Translations under genes and position numbers: made by a program
The notes under the pieces: model-generated
Told to the model about the DNA's origin: nothing
The model's database searches: none
What the model saw: only the letters and a program-made list of their open reading frames with translations
Source of the DNA: JAJXWB01 sp036796555
GTDB lineage: Bacteria; Pseudomonadota; Alphaproteobacteria; Rhizobiales; Beijerinckiaceae
Length of the DNA: 64,000 bases
Assembly (NCBI GenBank): GCA_036796555.1
Contig: DAIRCS010000001.1
Span: forward strand, 1-64,000
Reading direction: 5' to 3'
Shown: piece after piece, positions 33,432 to 42,591 of the stretch
Numbering within the stretch: the first letter of the stretch is position 1
Layout: each line of letters begins with the position of its first letter

Positions 33432-34310
33432 GTGGACGAGCGCCTGCTCCAGATGCTGGCGATCGGGCTCAGTCTCGGCGCCATCTATACTATCATCGCG
33501 CTCGGCTACAGCGTGGTGTACAAGGCGACGCGTGTCGTGAACTTCGCCCATTGCCAATATCTCATGGTAGGCGGTCTCGTCGCGGCATGGCTCAACCGGG
33601 ACTTGGGCGTCGGCCTCCTCTGGGCGGTCGGCGCGGGCGTTGGGGCCGGCATGATTCTCGGCGCAATCACCGAGATCGTTGCCGTTCGCCTTCTCAAGCA
33701 GAAAGATCCGCTGACGATCACCGTCGGCACGGTCGTCATAGGCCTGATTGTTGAGGCGCTGGCGCTGCAGGCGACCGCAGGATCCACGTACAGCATGAAG
33801 ACGCCTTGGCCGTCCCTTTCCTTTTCCATAGCGGGGGTCGCGTTTTCGGGGCAGACGTTCTGGAACCTAGCCATCGCAGTCGCGCTCACGATCGGATTGA
33901 GTGAGTTCTTCCGCCACACGCGGCGCGGGATTGGACTGCAAGCCGCGGCCGACAATCATGAAACCGCCGCGCTCTACGGCGTGTCGCGCACGACGACCAC
34001 CCTGTCCGTATTCCTGATCGCCGGGCTTTTAGGGGGTGTCGGGGGAGTAGCGATGGTTCCCGTCACCCTGATGACCTCCAGTCTCGGTCTCGTGTTCGGC
34101 CTCAAGGGATTTGCCGCCGCAACCCTCGGCGGATTGGGGAGCATACCCGGCGCGCTGGTCGGCGGCCTCCTGATCGGACTCATGGAAGCGTTCTTCGCCG
34201 TCTATGTCTCGGCCGCGCTGTCGTCGATTGTCGCCTTCTGCGTGATGCTCGCGGTGCTATTGTGGCGTCCTACCGGCCTGTTTCGGGAGGTCGCGGTTGA
34301 GCGGGTCTAG
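33432..34310 (+). CDS. Liv-type ABC permease, LivH-like (second importer)
   Basis: A 292-residue membrane permease starting at GTG. It reads GAIYTIIALGYSVVYKATRV, NFAHCQYLMVGG, and LGGLGSIPGALVGGLLIGLM near the end. It overlaps the LivM-like gene by 14 bases. Confidence 0.92.
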   Translation: MDERLLQMLAIGLSLGAIYTIIALGYSVVYKATRVVNFAHCQYLMVGGLVAAWLNRDLGVGLLWAVGAGVGAGMILGAITEIVAVRLLKQKDPLTITVGTVVIGLIVEALALQATAGSTYSMKTPWPSLSFSIAGVAFSGQTFWNLAIAVALTIGLSEFFRHTRRGIGLQAAADNHETAALYGVSRTTTTLSVFLIAGLLGGVGGVAMVPVTLMTSSLGLVFGLKGFAAATLGGLGSIPGALVGGLLIGLMEAFFAVYVSAALSSIVAFCVMLAVLLWRPTGLFREVAVERV

Positions 34311-35319
34311 ACTCGTCAGCAGATTGCGCGACAGCGCGATCGCGCCAGCCGCAGTGCTGCTGGCCGTTGTCCTTCTGCTGCGATACACCTCCGACGACGA
34401 GTACGCGATTTCGTTGGCGACCGATCTATGCGTCTACGTGATCGCGCTTTCCGGCCTCAATCTCATCACCGGTTACGGCGGCCAGCTTCAACTCGCTTCG
34501 GCCGCCTTCATGGGAATAGGCGCTTATGTCATGGCGCTCGGCACGATCCGCCACGGTTTCTCGCCCCTACCAATGATTGGCTGCGCGATCCTGGCCGCAG
34601 CCGCTATCGCCGTGATCGTCGGCGCGCCGACGTTACGCCTGCGCGGGCTCTATTTCGCTATTGCAACGCTGGCCGTCGGAATCGTGTTCACAAACATCGT
34701 CACTCAGAATGTAGAATTCAGCGGTGGTCCCGACGGCATCGGGACGGTGCCGTCTCTCGAATTGTTCGGCGTGCGATTTGCGACGCACTCGGAATTCTTC
34801 ATTGTCGCCGCGGCGCTGGCGATCCTCGTGACGTTTCTCGTCAACGTCTACATCAATAGCTGGGCGGGCTGGGCATTGCGCGCGGCGCGGGAGTCCGAAG
34901 CGGCGGCGTCCGGCGTTGGCGTCCCGATCTTCCTCAACCGCCTTGCCGCCTTCGCTATCAGCGGCGCGCTCGGCGGCCTGGCGGGAGCGCTCGGCGCCTT
35001 GAGCCAGGCCTATGTGTCGCCCTCCAGCTTCACGTTCACGACCTCGGTCGATTTGTTCCTCGTCCTGTTCATCGGCGGGATGGGCAGCCGGCAGGGGCCG
35101 CTGATAGGCGCCTCCATTCTCTATGCCTTCAGCCGTTGGCTCACGCCGTTCGCCGGCGCGCTTCCCCTGATCCTGGGCGTCACCTTTCTTCTCTTCCTGA
35201 AATTCTTCCCCGGCGGTGTCGCAGGAGTTGTATCGTCGGCGTTCGGCGCAGTCCGGCGCGTCGGAAAGCGTACACGACGCAATGAAGACGTCGCCATGGC
35301 CAACTCGAGCAACGCATGA
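34297..35319 (+). CDS. Liv-type ABC permease, LivM-like (second importer)
   Basis: A 340-residue permease with ALSGLNLITGYGGQLQLASA, LRGLYFAIATLAVGIVFTNI and the coupling loop ALRAARESEAAASGVGVP. The start is TTG at 34297; GGGAGG lies at the right distance and no ATG or GTG fits. A basic tail of about 20 residues (RRVGKRTRRNED) extends beyond the last membrane segment. It overlaps LivG by 4 bases. Confidence 0.9.
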   Translation: MSGSRLVSRLRDSAIAPAAVLLAVVLLLRYTSDDEYAISLATDLCVYVIALSGLNLITGYGGQLQLASAAFMGIGAYVMALGTIRHGFSPLPMIGCAILAAAAIAVIVGAPTLRLRGLYFAIATLAVGIVFTNIVTQNVEFSGGPDGIGTVPSLELFGVRFATHSEFFIVAAALAILVTFLVNVYINSWAGWALRAARESEAAASGVGVPIFLNRLAAFAISGALGGLAGALGALSQAYVSPSSFTFTTSVDLFLVLFIGGMGSRQGPLIGASILYAFSRWLTPFAGALPLILGVTFLLFLKFFPGGVAGVVSSAFGAVRRVGKRTRRNEDVAMANSSNA

Positions 35320-36065
35320 TCACGCTGAATGCGCAGGATATCAGCAAGGCCTTCGGCGGCTTGCACGTTCTGCGACGCGTCAGCCTGACGATTCGCCAAG
35401 GCCAGGTCACCGCTCTCATAGGGCCGAACGGCGCCGGCAAGACGACGTTGGCGAATATCATAACCGGCTTCAGCGCGCCGGATGACGGGCGCATCATTCT
35501 CGGCGATCGCGACGTGACGAAGCTCGACGTGCATCGGCGGGCGCGGCTCGGCATGGGCCGCACGTTCCAGAACCTGCAGCTCTTCAACGAACTGTCCGTC
35601 AGGGAGAATGTCGTTCTCGGACGATATGGCAAGTTCCGCAGGCCGGCCTGGAGTTGCCGCCCGTCCGCGGAGGACTATGCCGAGGCGGACGCATCGCTCG
35701 AGAAAATGGGCCTGGCGGATTGCGCCGAGCGCGCGGCGGGAGCGCTTTCGTTCGGTCAGTCAAAAATGCTCGAGCTCGCCCGGCTGCATGTCATGAAGCC
35801 GGACATAGTGATCATGGACGAGCCAGCCGCCGGCCTGCCGGGCGACCGCACCGCCGAATTGGGGAAATGGATTCGGTCGATGAGGGAGCAAGGCATCGGG
35901 ATGATGCTTATAGAGCACAACATGCGCCTGGTGATGGGCGTCGCGGACTATGTGTATGTCCTCGACCGCGGCGAGATGATCGCGGAAGGACATCCGCAAG
36001 CGGTGCGGGAAAACGCCCAGGTGCTGAAGGCGTATCTCGGCGGGCCCGTCGGAGCTGTTCTATGA
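35316..36065 (+). CDS. Liv-type ABC ATPase, LivG-like (second importer)
   Basis: A 249-residue ATPase. Walker A is GPNGAGKTT, the signature region is LSFGQSKMLELARLH and Walker B is IVIMDEPAAGLPG. It is joined to both neighbours by ATGA overlaps. Confidence 0.93.
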   Translation: MITLNAQDISKAFGGLHVLRRVSLTIRQGQVTALIGPNGAGKTTLANIITGFSAPDDGRIILGDRDVTKLDVHRRARLGMGRTFQNLQLFNELSVRENVVLGRYGKFRRPAWSCRPSAEDYAEADASLEKMGLADCAERAAGALSFGQSKMLELARLHVMKPDIVIMDEPAAGLPGDRTAELGKWIRSMREQGIGMMLIEHNMRLVMGVADYVYVLDRGEMIAEGHPQAVRENAQVLKAYLGGPVGAVL

Positions 36066-36817
36066 CCGGCGGACTCGCGATCCGGCAATTGCGTGTTCGT
36101 TACGGGCGCGTCCACGTCGTACACGGCGTCGACATCGACGCGGAGGAAGGATCCGTCACCGCTCTTCTCGGCGCGAACGGCGCCGGCAAGTCCACGGTGA
36201 TGCGCGCCATCATGGGGCAGCGTCTGATGGAAGGCTCCATCGCTTTCGCCGGCAAGTCCATCGATCGGCTGAAGCCGCACGAGATCGTTTCGCGCGGAAT
36301 CGCGCTCGCGCCGGAAGGGCGCATGGTCTTTCCGTCGCTGAGCATACTCAACAATTTGAAGATGGGCGCGTACTGGCGCGGCGGCTCCTCATGGAGGCTC
36401 GATCGGGATCTTGACGACGTGCTCGCGCTGTTCCCCGAACTGGAGGCTATACTCGATCGCCCCGCAGGCATCACGTCGGGCGGGCAGCAGCAGATGATCG
36501 CCATCGGCCGCGCGCTGATGGCGAGGCCGAAATTACTCATCCTGGACGAACCGTCGCTCGGATTGGCGCCGCTGGTGACGGAACGCATCTATCAAGCGAT
36601 CCGACAGTTGAAGCAGGGCGGGACGTCCATCCTTCTGGCCGAGCAGAACGCGCATCTGGCGCTTGGCGCGGCCGATATCGTCTACGTGCTGGAAACGGGC
36701 CGGGTCGCCGAGACCGGATCGGTGACGAGCCTCGCGAACTCCTCGCGCATCGCCGATATCTATCTGGGCGGGGCGTCGCAGCCGATCGCCGCCGAGGTTG
36801 ACGGCGGGGTCGGCTGA
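36062..36817 (+). CDS. Liv-type ABC ATPase, LivF-like (second importer)
   Basis: A 251-residue ATPase. Walker A is GANGAGKST, the signature is TSGGQQQMIAIGRAL and Walker B is LLILDEPSLGLAP. Start ATG 36062 overlaps the LivG stop. It is the last gene of the importer, and the next gene (LysR) lies on the other strand 62 bases away. Confidence 0.93.
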   Translation: MTGGLAIRQLRVRYGRVHVVHGVDIDAEEGSVTALLGANGAGKSTVMRAIMGQRLMEGSIAFAGKSIDRLKPHEIVSRGIALAPEGRMVFPSLSILNNLKMGAYWRGGSSWRLDRDLDDVLALFPELEAILDRPAGITSGGQQQMIAIGRALMARPKLLILDEPSLGLAPLVTERIYQAIRQLKQGGTSILLAEQNAHLALGAADIVYVLETGRVAETGSVTSLANSSRIADIYLGGASQPIAAEVDGGVG

Positions 36818-36879
36818 CGGCGTCGCTCTTTCGCGACGCGGTTGGAAGGGACAAGCGACGCGCAGCGGGCGCAGACCAT

Positions 36880-37899
36880 CTATCCCAGGCGGATGTGCTC
36901 GAGCGCCCAGGGAACTAGCGCCTCGACTTCCGCAAGGTAAGGCCCACGAAGCGCTTCAATGGAGGCCGCCGCGATCCATGCCGCCGCCTGCTCGCCTTCA
37001 TTCTTGCGCGCGAGCAGGTGAAGGCGGCGCAGCATGACCGGCCCGTCGAGGGGCAGGCAGCGGAAATTCCGCCGTAGTCCCGCGCGATAGAAGCCGAGCG
37101 GCGTGGCGATCGCCCAACCCAGCCCCGCCTCAACCATCGCCATCACGGAGCCGACCGTATCGAACTGAAACTTGTGGCTGGCGACGATCTTCTGGCTTTC
37201 GAGATAATGCTCGATCCACCGCGAGATATAGAGGTTCTTGCTATAGCGGATGAGGTCGAGATTCTCCGCCAACTGACGGAGTGATTTCGTCGGCTTCCGA
37301 TACGTCGACGAAACGACGGCGAAATAAGGCTCGGCCAGGATCGGAAACGAGACGACGTTCTTGGGCAATGGGCTCTCGTCGGACGTCACGATGAAATCGA
37401 CCCGACGTTCGAGCAGCGCGTCGATGCGCGTTTCCGAGACGCCGGAGCAGACCATCCATTCGCGCGCCAGATTGCGCAGGTTCACGAGCAGGCTGGGGCC
37501 GACCGCCGTAGCGAAGGAATCAACGAGACCGATCCGCAACAGCGGGACCTGCTGCCCTTCCCGGAACTGGAGAGCGTGTCGTAGCGCCTGGAGGCGTTCC
37601 AGAACTTCAGAGGCGTGCTTGACGATTGTCCTCCCCTCGAGTGTGAGCGCGGAGGGTTTCACCGCCCTGTCAAACAGCAGTACGCCCGTCGACCTCTCCA
37701 ATTGCTGGATCGCCTGCGACACGGCCGACTGTGTCATTCCGAGCTGACGGGCCGCGAGCGTCATGCTGCCTGTCGACGCGACCGCGATCAGGGTCTCGAG
37801 GGCCCTCATGTTGATCTGGGGCGCAGCGGACATGTCGCTCAGCGGTTCGACGCCGCCCGTCCTGGATCTACGCTTGTTGGTGCTCATGACGCGATCCAT
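36880..37899 (-). CDS. LysR-family transcriptional regulator
   Basis: A 339-residue LysR protein. The helix-turn-helix is in MRALETLIAVASTGSMTLAA, RQLGMTQSAVSQAIQQLERS. The periplasmic-binding-like effector domain follows, with LRIGLVDSFATAVGP at its start. The first 30 residues are an unusual basic extension, so the true start could be one of the later Met codons. It is transcribed away from the dikinase operon, so it is the best candidate to control that operon from the AT-rich gap 37900-38142. Confidence 0.87.
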   Translation of the reverse strand: MDRVMSTNKRRSRTGGVEPLSDMSAAPQINMRALETLIAVASTGSMTLAARQLGMTQSAVSQAIQQLERSTGVLLFDRAVKPSALTLEGRTIVKHASEVLERLQALRHALQFREGQQVPLLRIGLVDSFATAVGPSLLVNLRNLAREWMVCSGVSETRIDALLERRVDFIVTSDESPLPKNVVSFPILAEPYFAVVSSTYRKPTKSLRQLAENLDLIRYSKNLYISRWIEHYLESQKIVASHKFQFDTVGSVMAMVEAGLGWAIATPLGFYRAGLRRNFRCLPLDGPVMLRRLHLLARKNEGEQAAAWIAAASIEALRGPYLAEVEALVPWALEHIRLG

Positions 37900-38056
37900 C
37901 CGTTCAACTGGCGGCCGTCCCGCAAAGCCAAGTGATATTCCAAGCCCTATGCAGCGGAAAAGACCTGCCGAGGCGTCCAGCTTGTCGGACCTTCGAGGTT
38001 GTGGCCCCCGATTGACGCCGTTCGTCTTCGTCGATGGCTCCGCATCGAATTCCGTC

Positions 38057-38086
38057 TTGACATGATTATCTAATTATCATTATCAT
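38057..38086 (+). promoter_or_regulatory. AT-rich promoter/operator before the dikinase operon
   Basis: A perfect TTGACA (38057-38062) precedes TATCAT (38081-38086) at an 18-base spacing. The spacer and -10 carry repeated TGATAAT-type words when read on the minus strand. The patch is strikingly AT-rich within GC-rich DNA and lies between the divergent LysR gene and the operon, as expected for a LysR-controlled promoter. The rest of the 321-base gap holds only the leader frame at 38146. Confidence 0.5.
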
Positions 38087-38145
38087 TTTCACTTAACAAC
38101 ATGTGCTCAGCCATCGAAAGCCGGGCGCGCTCCAAGGAGGAGATG

Positions 38146-38220
38146 ATGAGTCGGCTCATGCCCCTCGACGCGGCTCGCGCGCGAATTATTCCCCGGCCGG
38201 CGACCATGGGATCGCGCTAG
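38146..38220 (+). CDS. Short leader reading frame upstream of the dikinase
   Basis: AAGGAGGAG, the best ribosome-binding site in the area, precedes ATGATG at 38143-38148. The frame encodes about 24 residues (SRLMPLDAARARIIPRP...) and ends at TAG 38218-38220, immediately followed by the dikinase ATG at 38221. The dikinase has no good site of its own, so its translation probably depends on ribosomes finishing this frame. It could instead be the remnant of a longer dikinase N-terminus. Not recognised as any known peptide. Confidence 0.45.
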   Translation: MSRLMPLDAARARIIPRPATMGSR

Positions 38221-40995
38221 ATGTCTCGCGCCTCGGAACTCAGCCGCAACCCCGGCGCGCGTCGCCCCCGGGACGTCTCGCGCGTGATCTGGTGGCTCGA
38301 CGGGCCAGGCGATCCAGACCGGAAGACGATCGGCGGCAAGGCGGCGGGGCTTGCCGCGACGCACAGGGCCGGCGCGCCGGTGCCTCCGGGCTTTGCCGTC
38401 ACCACCGCCGCCTATGTCGATTTCAATGACGTCCACGACATCCCGCGCAGGATCGAGCAGATGCTCCAGGGCGTCCGGCTGACCGAGCAGGCCGAGCTGG
38501 AGCGCGCGACCGAGAGCATCAGGGCGCTCATCGTTTCGCATGAAATGTCCGAAGAGATCGCCTCGGCTATCGCCGCCGCCTACGAATCGATGGGCGACGG
38601 CGCTTCGGTCGCCGTGCGCTCTTCCGGCGTCGCCGAGGACATGCAGGACGCATCCTTCGCCGGCCTCTACGAGACATATCTCAACGTCGTGGGCGGCGAG
38701 GCCGTCGTCAAGGCGGTCCAGGCCTGCTGGGCGTCGTCTTGGACGGCGCGATGCGTTTCGTACCGGCGCGAGCGGAACATCCCGCATGATCAGGCGCTCG
38801 TCGCCGTCGTCGTGCAGAAGATGGTCGACGCGGACGTCGCCGGCGTGCTCTTCACCGCCAATCCGCTTAATGGGCGAACCGACGAGATGGTCGTCAACGC
38901 CAATTGGGGGCTGGGCGAATCCGTGGCCTCAGGCATCGCCAGTCCTGACGAATTTCTGATCGATCGTGGAACTCTCGGGATCAAGGCGCGCGCGCTCGGC
39001 AGCAAGGAGATCGAGGTCGTTCGCGATCCCGTCACGGGGGCGACGATCAAGCGTCAGGTCGAGTTCGAGCGTCAGCGGGCGCTGACGCTGGACGACAGAC
39101 AACTCGCCGCGCTGGCGGCAATGGGGCGCAAGCTCGAGGCGCTTTCCGACGGAATGCCCCAGGACATCGAATGGGCGATCAGCGGCGAGCAGCTCTACGC
39201 GCTTCAATGCCGCGACATCACCGGCGTCGATTTCCTTTGGGAGGAAGATCTCGACTGTTGGCAGCGGCCGCCCGAGAACGACGCGATCACGTGGACGAAC
39301 TCCTGGGCCCAGCAATTCTGGAGCGGCGCCGTCACGCCTTTGTTCTACACGCTGCGCGCGCGGGAGATGCGCGATTGCGACGATCGCACCTTCGCCACCT
39401 GGGGCTTCGACGAGCTCGCGAAGATGCGTCGATACAAATATTACAAGGGAAGCGTCTATTATTCCTGCGACGCCGACCGGATATATTTCTCGCGCGTGCT
39501 TCCGCCCGCTCTACGGAAATACCAGCTCGGCAACCTTCCTCCGTCATGGCGGCCGGAGACCGCGGCCGCAGATTCCGGACTGCTGTCCATCGCAGGCATC
39601 CACATGCGCGTGCGCATGTTGACGCAGGACCAGGGACCGCTGCGCAGCATCGCGTCGCTCTACCGGCTCATCGACGAGAACAAGGACAGGCTGAAGCGCC
39701 CGAGCGCGGAAGAGTTGCGCGATTATTCGGACGACGATCTCAGACGTCACATCGACTCGGTGATGAAGCTCGGCATCGACTTCTTCGTCATCGTCAGGCC
39801 GGCGTTCCATCTCTATTCGGCGACGGCCTTCGGCGTGTTGCGGGAAATGCTCGTCCACTGGGCGGGCGACGAGGACATAGACGCCGCGTTCCAGGAATTG
39901 GTCAGCGGATTGCCCAAACGCACGGCCATGCTCCAGGAGCAGGTCGATCTGTGGACGCTTGCCGAGATTCTGCGTGCGTCGCCCGTCCTGCTCGACTTGC
40001 TCGGCCGCCACGAAGGACCGGACTTCTTTCACGCGCTCGGCGCATCGGAGGAAGGGCGCGACTTCCTGTCGAAATACGCGGCCTTCGTCGCCGATCACGG
40101 GCATCGCGGCCATCAGGACCGGGACATTTGGTTCCCGCGCAGGTCCGAGGATCCGTGGATCGACTACCGGAGCCTGAAGACGCTCGCCATGGCGCCGAAA
40201 GACGCGCGGTCTCCCGAGGAGAACGAAGCCAGGCTTTCGACGCGCCGGGTCGCCCGCACCGAAGCGGTTCTGGCGAAGATCAGGAGCCGCCCTTTCGGCG
40301 AGTTCGGGGCGGAGCTGTTCAAGCTCGTGCTCGAATACGTGCATCGCTTTCTCGTCCTGCGCGACGACGAGCGGCCCTTTTTCGATCGCGTGACGATGGC
40401 CAAGCGCGTCGCCTTCCTTGAAGTCGGCCGGCGCCTGCACGAACGCGGGCTGATCGAGAAGCCCGATGATTTCTACTTCCTGGGGCAGGATGAAATCTAT
40501 CAATTGATGGCGGCTGGCGCTGTGGGACGCCGGACCAGAACCAAGATCGCCAATCGCCGGCGCGCGTTCGAAGCTTTCATGTCGCGCGAATACGAACCGC
40601 CCATGTACATCCGCGCCGGCGTTCCGGTTTCCGACGGCGACGCCGCGCCCGATGATTCCGGCGGCGTCATGTCCGGCGTCGGCATAAGCCGCGGCGTGGT
40701 GACGGGCAGGGCGCGCATCGTCCGGGATCTTCGACAGATCGGCGCCGTGCAGCCCGGCGACATACTCGTCTGCAATTCCACTGACCCCGGCTGGACGCCG
40801 GTGTTCTCGATCGTCGCGGGCCTGGTGCTCGAAGCTGGCGGAATGCTGTCGCACGGCGCCTGCCTGTCGCGCGAATACGGACTGCCGGCAGTCACGCTTC
40901 CGCGCGCTATACGCAGGATTCCGGAGGGGGCGACGATCAAGGTGGATGGCATACTTGGCAAGGTGACGATCATCCATGACGCCGATCGTCAATGA
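38221..40995 (+). CDS. PEP-synthase-like / rifampin-phosphotransferase-like dikinase
   Basis: A 924-residue enzyme with an N-terminal ATP-grasp domain (IGGKAAGLAATHRAGAPVPP, VAVRSSGVAEDMQDASFAGL, GVLFTANPLNGRTDE, ANWGLGESVASG, LQCRDIT). A roughly 450-residue middle region with no recognised motif follows, and then a C-terminal swivelling phosphohistidine domain with GGMLSHGACLSREYGLPAV, where His878 would carry the phosphate. The PEP/pyruvate-binding barrel of real PEP synthases is absent. This order matches rifampin phosphotransferase and related small-molecule dikinases (ATP to AMP + Pi + phosphorylated substrate). The middle domain should bind the acceptor, which is unknown. First large gene of the long operon. 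Confidence 0.85.
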   Translation: MSRASELSRNPGARRPRDVSRVIWWLDGPGDPDRKTIGGKAAGLAATHRAGAPVPPGFAVTTAAYVDFNDVHDIPRRIEQMLQGVRLTEQAELERATESIRALIVSHEMSEEIASAIAAAYESMGDGASVAVRSSGVAEDMQDASFAGLYETYLNVVGGEAVVKAVQACWASSWTARCVSYRRERNIPHDQALVAVVVQKMVDADVAGVLFTANPLNGRTDEMVVNANWGLGESVASGIASPDEFLIDRGTLGIKARALGSKEIEVVRDPVTGATIKRQVEFERQRALTLDDRQLAALAAMGRKLEALSDGMPQDIEWAISGEQLYALQCRDITGVDFLWEEDLDCWQRPPENDAITWTNSWAQQFWSGAVTPLFYTLRAREMRDCDDRTFATWGFDELAKMRRYKYYKGSVYYSCDADRIYFSRVLPPALRKYQLGNLPPSWRPETAAADSGLLSIAGIHMRVRMLTQDQGPLRSIASLYRLIDENKDRLKRPSAEELRDYSDDDLRRHIDSVMKLGIDFFVIVRPAFHLYSATAFGVLREMLVHWAGDEDIDAAFQELVSGLPKRTAMLQEQVDLWTLAEILRASPVLLDLLGRHEGPDFFHALGASEEGRDFLSKYAAFVADHGHRGHQDRDIWFPRRSEDPWIDYRSLKTLAMAPKDARSPEENEARLSTRRVARTEAVLAKIRSRPFGEFGAELFKLVLEYVHRFLVLRDDERPFFDRVTMAKRVAFLEVGRRLHERGLIEKPDDFYFLGQDEIYQLMAAGAVGRRTRTKIANRRRAFEAFMSREYEPPMYIRAGVPVSDGDAAPDDSGGVMSGVGISRGVVTGRARIVRDLRQIGAVQPGDILVCNSTDPGWTPVFSIVAGLVLEAGGMLSHGACLSREYGLPAVTLPRAIRRIPEGATIKVDGILGKVTIIHDADRQ

Positions 40996-41004
40996 GCCGA
41001 AAGG

Positions 41005-41057
41005 CGCCGCGCTTCGGCGCGGCGGACTCCTCGATTTCAGCAACGCGAACAGCGTTG
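41005..41057 (+). other. Two stable hairpins between dikinase and aldehyde dehydrogenase genes
   Basis: CGCCGCGC and GCGCGGCG (41005-41024) form a perfect 8-pair stem closed by a TTCG loop. CAACGC and GCGTTG (41041-41057) form a second stem with a 5-base loop. Both lie in the 90-base gap after the dikinase stop. They lack U-runs, so they may set differential mRNA stability or partial termination within the operon. Confidence 0.45.
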
Positions 41058-41085
41058 CGGTCCGTGTCCAGCGAAGGCATCCGCT

Positions 41086-42585
41086 ATGCTAGCCAAGCCA
41101 GAACGATTGGGTCTCGTGACCGAAATGACCATCGGATCTTCGTCTCAGGCAGGCGAAGGGCCGGATTTGATTGTCCCAAACCCGGCGACGGGACGATCCC
41201 TCGCCAAGCTGAACTTTGCTTCGATAGAGCAAATGGAGAGGGCGATTGCGGCGGCGCGCCGGGCGTTCGACGAAGGACCGTGGCCGCGGATGTCGCGGCG
41301 GGAGCGGTCCGAGGCGCTCCATGCATTTGCCGACACGCTCGAGAGACATCGTGATGAACTTGTGGCGACGATCGTCGAGGAGGTCGGCACGCCGATTTCG
41401 ACGGCCGGCCCCATGCAGGTGGACATTCCGCTGGCGGTGATGCGGTTCATGGCGGAAGCCGCCGCCCGGGTACAGGGCCGGCAGCTCCGCCCCGAAATCG
41501 CGGCGGCTGACAGCGTCAGCATCGTCGCACATCGGCCGGTCGGCGTGATCGGCGCAATCACTGCATACAATTATCCATTCAGCCTGGCGATCTCGAAGGT
41601 CGGAGCGGCGCTGGCGGCCGGATGTACGGCAGTCGTCTCCGCCTCGCCCAATGCGCCTTTCTCCACTTTGCTGCTTGGACGCCTTGCGTCCGAAGCGGGC
41701 CTTCCGCCGGGCGTCGTCAACGTTGTCGTCGCCGATGTCGCGGGCAATCGCCTGCTGTCGACGAGCCCTTCGGTGGACAAGGTCAGCTTCACGGGCTCGA
41801 TCGAGGTCGGGCGGCAGGTCATGGCGCAGGCGGCGCAGTCGGTGAAAGGCGTCGTTCTCGAACTGGGCGGCAAGTCGGCGGCGATCATCATGCCCGGAAC
41901 GGCGTTGGACGAAATCGTGCGCGCCCTGCACCTGCGTTATTCGCGCAACGCCGGCCAGGGCTGCGCCTCGCCCACCAGACTGCTCGTTCACAAGAAACAA
42001 TATGATCGTTTCCTCGAGCTCAGCGCCGAGGCCATGCCGTCGATCCGAATGGGCGACCCCTGGGACACGAAGACCGACGTAGGCCCGCTGATCCGGCCGC
42101 AGCACCGGGACCGCGTCGAAGGCTTCGTCATCGATGCAAAAAAGGCCGGCGCCGCAATCGTGTCTGGCGGCCGAAGGATAGACCAAGGCGGAGGCTGGTT
42201 CTTCGAGCCGACGCTCGTCGCAGGACTCGACAACGATTCGCATATCGCGCAGCACGAGATATTCGGCCCTGTCGCCATCGCTCTGCCGTATGAAGACGTC
42301 GACCAGGCGGTCTCGATCTCCAACGACGTCGCTTACGGCCTCGCCGGTTATGTATTCGGAGCGGATACCGGCGAATGCGTTGCGGTGGCGAGTCGATTGC
42401 GCGCCGGGACGGTCACGATCAACGGCGGCGGCGCAGCGCGTCCCGAGGCGCCGTTCGGCGGCTTCAAGCAAAGCGGGATAGGCCGGGAGACCGGCGAATG
42501 GGGCATCCAGGAATATCTGGAACCGCAGCACATCCAGTTTGCGGTGCGATCCCCGTTCGCACGGGATTCATCTTTTCAGGGGTGA
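41086..42585 (+). CDS. Aldehyde dehydrogenase with altered cofactor-site residues
   Basis: A 499-residue member of the NAD(P)-dependent aldehyde dehydrogenase superfamily. Catalytic Cys is in GQGCASP, the general base Glu in VVLELGGKSA, and the Asn in TAYNYPFS. The segment that normally reads VKPSE is VSASPNAP here, so the Lys and Glu that hold the NAD(P) ribose are replaced. The tail has GGFKQSGIGRE. It starts 90 bases after the dikinase and 6 bases before the SDR gene. It should oxidise an aldehyde to an acid; cofactor use may be unusual. Confidence 0.88.
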   Translation: MLAKPERLGLVTEMTIGSSSQAGEGPDLIVPNPATGRSLAKLNFASIEQMERAIAAARRAFDEGPWPRMSRRERSEALHAFADTLERHRDELVATIVEEVGTPISTAGPMQVDIPLAVMRFMAEAAARVQGRQLRPEIAAADSVSIVAHRPVGVIGAITAYNYPFSLAISKVGAALAAGCTAVVSASPNAPFSTLLLGRLASEAGLPPGVVNVVVADVAGNRLLSTSPSVDKVSFTGSIEVGRQVMAQAAQSVKGVVLELGGKSAAIIMPGTALDEIVRALHLRYSRNAGQGCASPTRLLVHKKQYDRFLELSAEAMPSIRMGDPWDTKTDVGPLIRPQHRDRVEGFVIDAKKAGAAIVSGGRRIDQGGGWFFEPTLVAGLDNDSHIAQHEIFGPVAIALPYEDVDQAVSISNDVAYGLAGYVFGADTGECVAVASRLRAGTVTINGGGAARPEAPFGGFKQSGIGRETGEWGIQEYLEPQHIQFAVRSPFARDSSFQG

Positions 42586-42591
42586 GCGACA

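Noticed and set aside
38221..40995. Calling the dikinase a housekeeping PEP synthase (ppsA)
   Set aside because: The C-terminal PEP/pyruvate-binding barrel is missing, and the middle domain and operon context differ, so the gene name would mislead.
39544..41043. 499-codon minus-strand frame opposite the dikinase
   Set aside because: It shows no family features and is antisense to the ATP-grasp/phosphohistidine enzyme, so it is a composition shadow.
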